From Bacteroidia bacterium (GTDB taxonomy: Bacteria > Bacteroidota > Bacteroidia > Flavobacteriales > Schleiferiaceae), in NCBI GenBank assembly GCA_030424545.1, contig JAUHWL010000003.1, forward strand, positions 62,001 through 126,000: 64,000 bases of DNA. Reading direction: 5' to 3'. The first letter of the stretch is position 1. Every line of letters begins with the position of its first letter. A program made the translations under genes and the position numbers. Below, piece by piece: positions 36,131 through 43,592 of the stretch. The notes beneath the pieces were generated by a model. It saw only the letters and a list, made by a program, of their open reading frames with translations, had not been told where the DNA came from and did not search any database.

Positions 36131-36676
36131 ATGAAAGAAAAACAAATCATCGGTAAAAAAGAACTGGACGTAATCTTAAATAGATTGTGTTGCCAGCTCA
36201 TTGAAAATCATCATGATTTTTCCAATACCGTAATCATTGGCATTCAGCCTAGAGGTATTGCACTTACCAACCGCCTTATTAAATTGCTTAAAGATGTGTA
36301 TCACATTAAAAATGTGCAATTTGGTTATTTAGACATCACTTTTTTTAGAGACGACTTTAGAAGAAGAGATGAGCCTTTATCGGCCAATAAAACACAAATT
36401 AACTTTTTGGTTGAAGAAAAAAATGTTGTGTTTATTGATGATGTTTTATACACCGGCCGCAGTATTAGAGCGGCTTTAGACGCCATACAAAGTTTTGGCC
36501 GCCCAAGTAAAATAGAACTTTTGTGTTTGATAGATCGCAGGTTTAGCCGCGATTTACCCATCCAACCCAATTATACTGGCAAGCGCGTAGATGCCATTGC
36601 CAGCCAAAGAGTAAAAGTGTTTTGGGAAGAAGAAGATAAAAAAGATGCCGTAACTATGTTAAGCTTGGATAAATGA
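36131..36676 (+). CDS. pyrR: PyrR, pyrimidine regulator / uracil phosphoribosyltransferase
   Basis: A 181-residue phosphoribosyltransferase-fold protein. The PRPP-binding motif is VVFIDDVLYTGR at 99-110; GIQPRGIALTNRL and ALDAIQSFGRP are also typical. In Firmicutes PyrR binds pyr mRNA and causes attenuation; in other phyla its activity may be purely enzymatic. The stop overlaps the pyrB start by four bases (ATGA), so both are made from one message. The predicted transcript start leaves almost no leader for a PyrR-binding RNA element. Confidence 0.93.
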   Translation: MKEKQIIGKKELDVILNRLCCQLIENHHDFSNTVIIGIQPRGIALTNRLIKLLKDVYHIKNVQFGYLDITFFRDDFRRRDEPLSANKTQINFLVEEKNVVFIDDVLYTGRSIRAALDAIQSFGRPSKIELLCLIDRRFSRDLPIQPNYTGKRVDAIASQRVKVFWEEEDKKDAVTMLSLDK

Positions 36677-37590
36677 GTGCACTATCTGTAAACCATTTGT
36701 TGGGAATTAAAGAAGTAAGTACAGACGATATTAAACTAATATTGGAAACGGCCAATCAATTTAAAGAGGTGATAAATCGCCCCATTAAAAAGGTACCCAC
36801 ACTTAGAGACATAACAATTGCCAATCTTTTTTTTGAGAATTCTACCCGCACACGTTTGAGTTTTGAACTTGCAGAAAAACGCCTTTCTGCGGATGTGATT
36901 AATTTTTCTGCGTCATCAAGTTCAGTATCAAAAGGTGAAACTCTTGTAGATACGGTAAACAATATTTTAAGCATGAAGGTAGATATGGTGGTTATGCGTC
37001 ATCCTAACCCTGGTGCGGGAGTTTTTCTTTCTAAGCAAATTGATGCAACCATTGTAAATGCAGGAGATGGGGCGCATGAACATCCCACGCAAGCCCTGCT
37101 AGATGCCTATTCTATCAAAGAAAAACTAGGCGATTTACAAGGTGTGCGCGTAGCCATTATTGGCGATGTATTGCACTCTAGAGTAGCCTTATCGAACATA
37201 TTTTGCTTGCAAAAACTAGGTGCCGAGGTAATGGTATGTGGCCCAGCAACGTTATTGCCAAAATATATTTCGTCTTTAGGGGTGCATGTAGAATATAACT
37301 TAGACAAAGCCTTGGCTTGGTGCGATGTGGCAAATATGCTTCGCGTGCAGCACGAAAGACAAGACATAAAATACTTTCCTTCGGTTAGAGAATACACCAT
37401 GCAATATGGCTTAACCATGGACCGATTAAATGCGCTAAACAAAGAAATTGTGGTGATGCACCCTGGACCAATAAACAGAGGGGTAGAAATTACAACCGAG
37501 GTTGCTGATAGCCACCAAAGCATCATTTTGCGCCAAGTAGAAAACGGGGTGGCTGTGAGAATGGCTGTTTTATACCTGCTATCTCAATAA
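36673..37590 (+). CDS. pyrB: Aspartate carbamoyltransferase catalytic subunit
   Basis: A 305-residue enzyme that joins carbamoyl phosphate and aspartate in the first committed step of pyrimidine synthesis. The carbamoyl-phosphate motif STRTR is at 57-61 (FFENSTRTRLSFELA), followed by HPTQALLDAY, and MHPGPINRGVEI for the aspartate side. Length is normal for the catalytic chain; no PyrI regulatory chain is adjacent. It overlaps pyrR by four bases. The following 115 bases to the next gene hold a full promoter for that gene. Confidence 0.96.
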   Translation: MSALSVNHLLGIKEVSTDDIKLILETANQFKEVINRPIKKVPTLRDITIANLFFENSTRTRLSFELAEKRLSADVINFSASSSSVSKGETLVDTVNNILSMKVDMVVMRHPNPGAGVFLSKQIDATIVNAGDGAHEHPTQALLDAYSIKEKLGDLQGVRVAIIGDVLHSRVALSNIFCLQKLGAEVMVCGPATLLPKYISSLGVHVEYNLDKALAWCDVANMLRVQHERQDIKYFPSVREYTMQYGLTMDRLNALNKEIVVMHPGPINRGVEITTEVADSHQSIILRQVENGVAVRMAVLYLLSQ

Positions 37591-37652
37591 GGAATCAGAC
37601 GGATCTGTGGCTTCTTGGGTTAAAAAAGCTGTTTACAACTTTGTACAAATCT

Positions 37653-37683
37653 TTTGTATAGCTAAGTGCAAAAGCTAAATTTG
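37653..37683 (+). promoter_or_regulatory. Consensus promoter of the T9SS protein gene
   Basis: TTTG at 37653-37656 and TAAATTTG at 37676-37683, spaced by 19 bases, match the Bacteroidota consensus fully. The start codon is 22 bases after the -7 box. Confidence 0.65.
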
Positions 37684-37705
37684 TTTAGAACTTAAATTCC
37701 ATAAA

Positions 37706-38473
37706 ATGAAAAAACTATTACTCAGCATCGTTGCTATTTTTATTGGTTTTATTGCCATGTCGCAAACTTGTGTGCCCGATACAAGCTTTAAAACACCGGG
37801 TATTTATCCTATTTCAGGAGGATCTTCTACCGGGTTTTATGTTTACATGCCTGATGCAGAAGTTGGATTGATGTACAATCAAGTTATCCAAATCAAAGCA
37901 CCTTCAGATACCATTGTAGATACAATGGGATTCCAAATACCTGCCACGATTGATACCATTCAGATTATTGGCTTTAGCGGGATGCCCGCAAGTATTAGTT
38001 ACCAATGTGACAATGCCGACTGTATTTGGCTTGGTGGAGACAATGGCTGCGCAACCTTTACAGGCGTGCCAACTCAGGCAGAAGTAGGGCTTCATGTTAT
38101 TGATATTGTTGCTGTAGGTAGCGTAAACGTGGGGATTTTTGGTACCCTTACAGATACCATAAAGTTTAAAATGGAATTAAAAGTTGTACCCAAAACAGGA
38201 ATCAATGAATTTCTATCCTCGGCATCGGTTAAACTATTTCCAAACCCCACATCCAATTTTTCTAAGCTAAGTTTTCAAGCGGTATCGGCAAACCCATACA
38301 ATTTGAGATTAATAGATGTAACCGGAAGAACGGTAAGAACGTATAATGGCCAAACAAAACCTGGTTTTAATGAATTATTGATAGAGAGAAATGGATTGCC
38401 AAACGGTTTATACTTCTATAGTTTAGAAATAGGAGGAGAGGCCGTATCAGGTAGAATGGCGATAACAGATTAA
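37706..38473 (+). CDS. T9SS type A secreted protein, unknown
   Basis: A 255-residue secreted protein with a signal peptide (LLLSIVAIFIGFIAMSQ). Residues about 20-165 look like an extracellular beta domain with repeated Asp-Thr-Ile segments (PSDTIVDTMGFQIP) and several cysteines (CDNADCIWLGGDNGC). The last 80 residues are a T9SS type A sorting domain (LFPNPTSNFSKLSF ... VSGRMAITD). I do not recognise the passenger domain. It is preceded by an unusually perfect promoter and shares one base with the rnz start codon, so an exported protein and a tRNA nuclease are co-transcribed. Confidence 0.82.
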   Translation: MKKLLLSIVAIFIGFIAMSQTCVPDTSFKTPGIYPISGGSSTGFYVYMPDAEVGLMYNQVIQIKAPSDTIVDTMGFQIPATIDTIQIIGFSGMPASISYQCDNADCIWLGGDNGCATFTGVPTQAEVGLHVIDIVAVGSVNVGIFGTLTDTIKFKMELKVVPKTGINEFLSSASVKLFPNPTSNFSKLSFQAVSANPYNLRLIDVTGRTVRTYNGQTKPGFNELLIERNGLPNGLYFYSLEIGGEAVSGRMAITD

Positions 38474-39411
38474 TGTCTTTTGAAGTTACAATATTAGGCT
38501 GTGGATCTGCCACACCAACCTCTACACAACACCCAACCGCTCAGCTTTTACAAATGGCTGAGCGTTTTTTTTTAATAGACTGCGGGGAGGGCACCCAACA
38601 GCAATTACGCAAGTTTAATTTGCGTATGGGCAAAATCAATCACATCTTTATCAGCCACATGCATGGCGATCATTTTTTTGGATTAATAGGTTTGCTCTCT
38701 TCATTCCACTTATTAAACAGAACCAACACGCTGCACATATACGCGCCCCCAGCTTTGCAAGAAGTTATAGAGGTACAACTAAAAGCATCAACAACAACTT
38801 TGATTTATCCGTTGGTTTTTCATGCTACACAAGCCAATGAAAAACGATTGCTTTTTGAAGATAAGCGGGTAGAAGTGTATAGTTTTCCGTTGCGCCATAG
38901 CACAGCTACTACAGGGTTTATTTTTTGCGAAAAGCAAAGAGAAAGGAATATTATTGCCGAAAAAATTACGGAGTTTCTAATCCCCCATTACGAAATAAGG
39001 AAAATTAAAAAAGGAGCAGATTTTATTTTGCCTGACGGAACGGTTGTAAAAAATGAACAGTTAACTCTAGATCCTCCCAATGCTTTGTCTTATGCCTTTT
39101 GTTCTGATACAGTTTTTCGGGAAAAAACGGCAGAATATGTGCAAGGTGTAGATGTGCTTTATCATGAGTCTACATTTTTAGAAGAGCATAAAAAGCGGGC
39201 TAAGCAAACCAAACATAGTACCGCTGCACAAGCAGCAAAAGTGGCTGCGTTGGCAAAGGCCAAATTGTTATTGCTCGGACATTTTAGTGCACGCTACAAA
39301 AACAAAAAACTGTTTGAAGAAGAAGCGTTAGATTTTTTTAAAAATGTAATAGTAACAAAAGAAGGCATGCGTATTATTGCAGCTCCAGATGAAATTATCA
39401 CCGAATTCTAA
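38473..39411 (+). CDS. rnz: Ribonuclease Z
   Basis: A 312-residue metallo-beta-lactamase-fold nuclease that trims the 3' end of precursor tRNAs. The N-terminus VTILGCGSATPT and the zinc motif SHMHGDHFFG (His62, His64, Asp66, His67) are diagnostic, together with the later Asp in FCSDT and LLLGHFSARY. The length is the bacterial short form. Its ATG overlaps the TAA of the T9SS protein gene and its end overlaps the MFS gene by 23 or 35 bases. Confidence 0.94.
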   Translation: MSFEVTILGCGSATPTSTQHPTAQLLQMAERFFLIDCGEGTQQQLRKFNLRMGKINHIFISHMHGDHFFGLIGLLSSFHLLNRTNTLHIYAPPALQEVIEVQLKASTTTLIYPLVFHATQANEKRLLFEDKRVEVYSFPLRHSTATTGFIFCEKQRERNIIAEKITEFLIPHYEIRKIKKGADFILPDGTVVKNEQLTLDPPNALSYAFCSDTVFREKTAEYVQGVDVLYHESTFLEEHKKRAKQTKHSTAAQAAKVAALAKAKLLLLGHFSARYKNKKLFEEEALDFFKNVIVTKEGMRIIAAPDEIITEF

Positions 39412-40588
39412 ATCGCCATTGGCGGTCCTTTTTTTAACTGTATTTCTCGATCTGATGGGATTTGGGTTGATTATCCCCATTCTCCCTACTTATTCTAAAT
39501 CGTTAGGTGCACCTTATTGGGAAATTGGTGCTATTGCCGTAATGTTTCCGCTCATGCAATTCTTGTTCTCTAGCTTTTGGGGCGGATTAAGTGATCGTTA
39601 CGGACGGAGGCCCATCATGCTAACAAGCGTTTTTATTACGGTAATTGCATGGCTATTCTTCTCTCAGGCCGATACTATTTTCTTGCTTTTTGCGGCACGT
39701 GCGTTAAGCGGATTTGGAGCTGCAAACTTATCTGTTGCACAAGCCTACATCAGCGATGTTACTAAACCAGAAAATCGCACAAAAGCCTTTGGGATTATAG
39801 GGGCAGCATTTGGATTGGGGTTTGTTATCGGTCCGTTTATTGGTGGTTTTGTGAAAGAATATTCTCCTTTAGGAATAGAAATGGTTGGCTTTGTTGCAGC
39901 AGGTTTTTCATTAATAAACTTGATAATGACGTTTTTTATGTTGCCAGAATCGCTCAAAGAAAAAACCTATGGGCGTAAACTGTTTCCTAACCCATTTGGC
40001 GATGTAATTGATGGATTAAAACGAGAAATGACCGGAAGTTTACTTCTTATAAACTTTGTTTATATAGGAGCATTTAGCATGATGCAAATAACGGCAGCAT
40101 TGCTCTGGGAAGAACGTTATGGCCTTAGCGAACTCGAGGTGGGCTACATGTTTAGCTACATTGGTGTGCTCGCGGTAATTATTCAAGGAGGATTAATTGG
40201 ATGGATAAATAAACGCTTAGGCGAAAGAAACCTACTGGTTTTTGGAAATATATTGATGTTTGTTGGTTTGCTCATGATGCCTTTTGTCCCCATCCATTTG
40301 TTTATTCCTTTAGAGCTTTTGGCCATGGCCATTATCAGTTTTGGAAATTCGTTTCTTACGCCAACCATTAATACGCTTCTATCTAAAAACTCTTCTGAGG
40401 CTGAGCAGGGCAAAATTTTAGGAACAAATCAAAGTGTAGGTTCACTTGCAAGATTGGTTGGACCTTTACTCGGAAGCTCACTTTATGGCCTAGCCTATTA
40501 TTTGCCTTACGTTGCCGCATCTCTCATTATGTTATTGGTTACTTGGTTAAGTTGGCAGATGATGCAAAAGCATCTAAAAAAAATATAA
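39377..40588 (+). CDS. MFS transporter, TetA/DHA1-like
   Basis: A 403-residue inner-membrane antiporter with twelve hydrophobic helices. The DHA1 signature appears early (VFLDLMGFGLIIPILPTY), the inter-helix loop motif is GGLSDRYGRRPIML, and motif C-like GAAFGLGFVIGPFIGG lies in helix 5. This arrangement resembles the tetracycline-type efflux pumps, but similar genes export many small molecules, so no resistance should be assumed. An alternative ATG at 39389 would shorten the protein by four residues; both overlap the end of rnz. Confidence 0.85.
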   Translation: MQLQMKLSPNSKSPLAVLFLTVFLDLMGFGLIIPILPTYSKSLGAPYWEIGAIAVMFPLMQFLFSSFWGGLSDRYGRRPIMLTSVFITVIAWLFFSQADTIFLLFAARALSGFGAANLSVAQAYISDVTKPENRTKAFGIIGAAFGLGFVIGPFIGGFVKEYSPLGIEMVGFVAAGFSLINLIMTFFMLPESLKEKTYGRKLFPNPFGDVIDGLKREMTGSLLLINFVYIGAFSMMQITAALLWEERYGLSELEVGYMFSYIGVLAVIIQGGLIGWINKRLGERNLLVFGNILMFVGLLMMPFVPIHLFIPLELLAMAIISFGNSFLTPTINTLLSKNSSEAEQGKILGTNQSVGSLARLVGPLLGSSLYGLAYYLPYVAASLIMLLVTWLSWQMMQKHLKKI

Positions 40589-40681
40589 GAAACGGAATTT
40601 GAAAGCAAAGGTGACTTGTTATTTATCATGGTTTTAGGTAGGTTTTTAACACATATTTGCATCACTTTTAAATAATTTGCC

Positions 40682-41992
40682 ATGTACATATTAATGGGCA
40701 TTGTATTTATTTTTGGTTACGGAGCTATTGCATTAGAGCATCCTTTAAAAATAGATAAATCTGCCTCGGCCTTATTTACCGCAGTTGTTGTTTGGGTTTT
40801 GTTTGTTTTGGGTAGAGAAATAATTTTACCTCTTAATGCTGAAGAAAGCATGCATTTTATTGAGTCTGATTTGATGCATCATCTTGGTGAAATAGCCAGT
40901 ATTCTATTCTTTTTGTTGGGTGCCATGACAATTGTAGAGTTGGTTGATGTGCATGGAGGATTCTCCATTATCACAGGTAAAATTAAAACCACTCAGAAGA
41001 GCACTTTGTTAATTTCGCTTGCTGTGGTTTCATTTTTTATGAGCGCAGTGCTAGATAATTTAACCACAAGCATTGTAATGGCTGCTTTGCTTAAAAAGTT
41101 GGTGGGCAATAAAAAAGATCTTTGGCTCTTTGCGGGAATTATTATCATTTCGGCCAACGCTGGCGGTGCATTTAGCCCAATAGGCGATGTTACAACCATC
41201 ATGTTATGGATTGGAGGGCAGGTAACAGCTTTAAACATTATTCTTAAACTTTTAATACCAAGTATAGTTTGTGCCGCGGTTCCTATTGCTATTGCTGCAA
41301 GCAGGTTAAAAGGAGAAGTTCAAATTCCGAAAGACGATAAGCATAAAAAAGATCATATTGAAGTACCTGAAAATGAAAAAAAATTGGTGCTTTATTTGGG
41401 TGTTAGTGCACTTTTATTTGTACCTATATTTAAAACAGTTACGCATTTACCGCCATTTTTAGGGGTGTTGTTTGGATTAAGTGTTCTTTGGGCAATCACA
41501 GAGTTTTTACACCTTAAAAAGTCCAATAATATTCGTAAAGAACTTTCTATTTCAAGAACGTTAGAGCGAATTGATACACCAAGCGTACTTTTTTTCTTAG
41601 GAATTTTATTAGCCGTTGCTGCATTGCAATCTGCGGGTCATCTATCTCAATTGGCCATTTTGTTAGATAAGAGTATTGGCAATATTTGGGTAATTAACTT
41701 ACTTGTTGGTTTCTTGTCTTCTATTGTTGATAATGTGCCTTTAGTTGCGGGAGCAATGGGGATGTATGATTTTAGTCAATATCCTGTAGATCATAATTTT
41801 TGGGAGTTACTAGCCTATTGTGCCGGTACCGGTGGGAGTGTGCTTATTATAGGCTCTGCTGCAGGTGTGGCCATTATGGGGATCTTAAAAATTGACTTTA
41901 TTTGGTATTTAAAAAATATCTCATTGCTTGCCATTGCGGGTTATTTGGCTGGGCTTGGAGCATTTTATTTAATGCAACAGTTTGTTCATTAA
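40682..41992 (+). CDS. nhaD: Na+/H+ antiporter NhaD
   Basis: A 436-residue inner-membrane protein of the NhaD/ArsB ion-transporter superfamily. Conserved blocks are FLLGAMTIVELVDVHGGF, SAVLDNLTTSIVMAALL, SANAGGAFSPIGDVTTIMLW, and near the end SIVDNVPLVAGAMGMY with GGSVLIIGSAAGVAIMG. These match NhaD antiporters that expel Na+ (or Li+) in exchange for protons, common in marine and halotolerant bacteria, so a saline habitat is likely. It is monocistronic, 93 bases after the MFS gene. Confidence 0.93.
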   Translation: MYILMGIVFIFGYGAIALEHPLKIDKSASALFTAVVVWVLFVLGREIILPLNAEESMHFIESDLMHHLGEIASILFFLLGAMTIVELVDVHGGFSIITGKIKTTQKSTLLISLAVVSFFMSAVLDNLTTSIVMAALLKKLVGNKKDLWLFAGIIIISANAGGAFSPIGDVTTIMLWIGGQVTALNIILKLLIPSIVCAAVPIAIAASRLKGEVQIPKDDKHKKDHIEVPENEKKLVLYLGVSALLFVPIFKTVTHLPPFLGVLFGLSVLWAITEFLHLKKSNNIRKELSISRTLERIDTPSVLFFLGILLAVAALQSAGHLSQLAILLDKSIGNIWVINLLVGFLSSIVDNVPLVAGAMGMYDFSQYPVDHNFWELLAYCAGTGGSVLIIGSAAGVAIMGILKIDFIWYLKNISLLAIAGYLAGLGAFYLMQQFVH

Positions 41993-42095
41993 TCACCAGT
42001 TTGGCAAGCCTTTCACCGTATTCTTTTTTTAACATTTCATTATTTAGGCGTAAAAAAAGGCTCTAATATTCGTTAATCGATGTTTTTGCTGTTAA

Positions 42096-42129
42096 TTAAC
42101 AATGCATTTTATTTCGTTAACAATGCATT
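42096..42129 (+). repeat. 13-bp direct repeats spaced two helical turns apart
   Basis: TTAACAATGCATT occurs at 42096-42108 and again at 42117-42129, exactly 21 bases apart, about 80-115 bases upstream of the first secreted paralog. The spacing is that of two helical turns, as expected for a tandem operator. Confidence 0.6.
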
Positions 42130-42208
42130 AACCAAAATCAAAGTAACCATTGTTGAAATTTGAGTGTCTTTATAGATAACACACAAAAACACTTAAAAAC
42201 ACAACATC

Positions 42209-42709
42209 ATGAAAAATTCAGCAATTCTTTTTGGTGGCTTAATTTTATTAGCAGCCACGCAAGTAAAAGCACAAAACACAACATCTCAAGAATTAAATGC
42301 ACAACCTCCAGCCGTTGTGATGGAGTTAACAACTCAAAATTCTTTAACACACCAAATTGGTGAATCTGAAACAAATGGTACTACCAATTCCTATGTAGGA
42401 GAGCAACCACAATCAAAACAGCAAAGGATATATAATTTAACAGATGAGTATCCGCAGTCTGTAGAAATGCAAATTTTACCAGGTTCTGCGCCAAGTGTTT
42501 TTATAGTGAGAGCACCAAACAACGAAAAAATAATTGACGTACAGGTGCTAGATTTTAACGGAACTCCCATTCCTGTACGAATTGGCAATTTGTTGAATAA
42601 ACCCCAAGACAAGGAGTTGGATATGGGCTTTGAAACAGGCGTACCTAGACATATTGTGGTAAAAACAGAACAAGGTATATATACAAAACAGCTTGTGTTA
42701 ACCCGTTAA
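42209..42709 (+). CDS. Secreted protein, first of two tandem paralogs
   Basis: A 166-residue exported protein with a signal peptide (AILFGGLILLAATQVKA) and a Thr/Gln/Asn-rich variable segment. The conserved C-terminal half begins at about residue 84 with VEMQILPGSAPSVFIVRAPN and ends PRHIVVKTEQGIYTKQLVLTR. This part looks like a compact beta domain, perhaps Ig-like. I know no family name. It is closely related to the gene at 43035, sharing even the 5' untranslated sequence AAAAACACAACATCATG and a terminator with GTTGCAAC arms, so the two arose by tandem duplication. Confidence 0.75.
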   Translation: MKNSAILFGGLILLAATQVKAQNTTSQELNAQPPAVVMELTTQNSLTHQIGESETNGTTNSYVGEQPQSKQQRIYNLTDEYPQSVEMQILPGSAPSVFIVRAPNNEKIIDVQVLDFNGTPIPVRIGNLLNKPQDKELDMGFETGVPRHIVVKTEQGIYTKQLVLTR

Positions 42710-42737
42710 AGATGAATAAAAACTAAACACAAGTAGA

Positions 42738-42769
42738 AGGGTTGCAACAAGCGTTGCGGCCCTTTTTTT
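42738..42769 (+). terminator. Terminator after first paralog
   Basis: AGGGTTGCAAC (42738-42748) pairs with GTTGCGGCCCT (42753-42763) with two G-T wobbles, followed by a T run. It is homologous to the terminator after the second paralog. Confidence 0.8.
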
Positions 42770-42783
42770 AATACAACGCAAGA

Positions 42784-42827
42784 GTGATTTATAGATGTTT
42801 TGTTCTGCCAAAACACAGATTAATCAC
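42784..42827. repeat. Long imperfect inverted repeat between the paralogs
   Basis: Arms of 19 bases (42784-42802 and 42809-42827) match at 15 positions, with a perfect inner TGTTTTG/CAAAACA and outer GTGATT/AATCAC. It has no T run. Together with the terminator and promoter elements it accounts for the 325-base gap between the two genes. Confidence 0.5.
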
Positions 42828-42961
42828 ATTGATTTTCGCAAGAATTAGAGGTTTTTATATTGGACCTAAAGTTTTCTTTATTTTTTTTCAATTAAAAAAT
42901 GCGTTTTAAATCAAAATAAGACACATATAGTACTTTGCTTAGCTGCTTACTATCTATAAAT

Positions 42962-42986
42962 TAGTACTATGTTTTGCATAGTACTA
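42962..42986. promoter_or_regulatory. Perfect inverted repeat over the -33 box (operator candidate)
   Basis: TAGTACTATG (42962-42971) and CATAGTACTA (42977-42986) are exact reverse complements separated by TTTTG, whose last four bases TTTG are the -33 element of the second paralog. A further half-site TATAGTACT is at 42926-42934. Confidence 0.6.
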
Positions 42987-43004
42987 TAAAACTATATATC
43001 TTTG
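42973..43004 (+). promoter_or_regulatory. Promoter of second secreted paralog
   Basis: TTTG at 42973-42976 and TATCTTTG at 42997-43004 with 20 bases between fit the Bacteroidota consensus. The ATG follows 30 bases after the -7 box. Confidence 0.65.
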
Positions 43005-43034
43005 ACCCACACAAAAACATAAAAACACAACATC

Positions 43035-43520
43035 ATGAAAAATTTAGCAAGCTTATTTACCGCAGCAGTTTTAGTTTTAGCAACATCTGCAACTGCACAA
43101 AACACAACCGCGCAAAACAGAAATGCGCAACCCCATAACACAATTTCTGCTACAACGGCCACCAACACAATAACACATCAAAACAATGGGGTATCATCTA
43201 CAACCACTACGGGAAACGTTTTAAACAATCAGCAACGTGAGCATGATTTATACACTAACGATGCACAGGAAGTAGACATGCAAATTTTACCAGGGTCTTC
43301 TCCAGGTATTTTTATTGTAAGAGCACCGAACAATGAAACTATTTTATCTGTACAGGTAATAGATTTTAGAGGAACCCCAATGCCTGTAAGAATTGGTAAT
43401 TTTATGAATAAACCACAAGACAAAGAATTGGATATGGGTTTTGAGAATGGTGCTCCTCGCCATGTAATTGTAAAAACTACAGGCGGTATTTATACCAAAC
43501 AAATAGTAATGAAACGCTAA
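43035..43520 (+). CDS. Secreted protein, second of two tandem paralogs
   Basis: A 161-residue exported protein with a signal peptide ending near ATSATAQ, a Thr/Asn-rich segment with runs such as TTATNTITHQNNG, and a conserved C-terminal domain (VDMQILPGSSPGIFIVRAPN ... PRHVIVKTTGGIYTKQIVMKR). It is the clear sister of the gene at 42209, with near-identical domain but a diverged linker and a different promoter region (inverted repeat instead of direct repeats). Function is unknown. The Gln/Asn/Thr-rich N-terminal part suggests an exposed flexible region. It ends at a strong bidirectional terminator. Confidence 0.78.
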   Translation: MKNLASLFTAAVLVLATSATAQNTTAQNRNAQPHNTISATTATNTITHQNNGVSSTTTTGNVLNNQQREHDLYTNDAQEVDMQILPGSSPGIFIVRAPNNETILSVQVIDFRGTPMPVRIGNFMNKPQDKELDMGFENGAPRHVIVKTTGGIYTKQIVMKR

Positions 43521-43544
43521 CAAAGAATAACTAAAACACAAACA

Positions 43545-43580
43545 AAAAGGGCTGCAACATTTGTTGCAGCCCTTTTTTGT
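43545..43580. terminator. Bidirectional terminator after second paralog
   Basis: AAAAAGGGCTGCAAC (43545-43559) and GTTGCAGCCCTTTTT (43564-43578) form a perfect 15-bp stem with a 4-base loop, with T run on one side and A run on the other. It serves both the paralog and the convergent DUF4412 gene. Confidence 0.88.
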
Positions 43581-43592
43581 CGTTAAGAATTT

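Noticed and set aside
37107-37526. 139-residue minus-strand frame
   Set aside because: Antisense to pyrB, with no start context or family.
40643-40660. Possible -7 box CATATTTG before nhaD
   Set aside because: The first base differs from the consensus and the nearest TTG is 33 bases away, too far for a -33 element.
41993-42095. Possible terminator after nhaD
   Set aside because: T-rich stretches are present but no stable stem precedes them.
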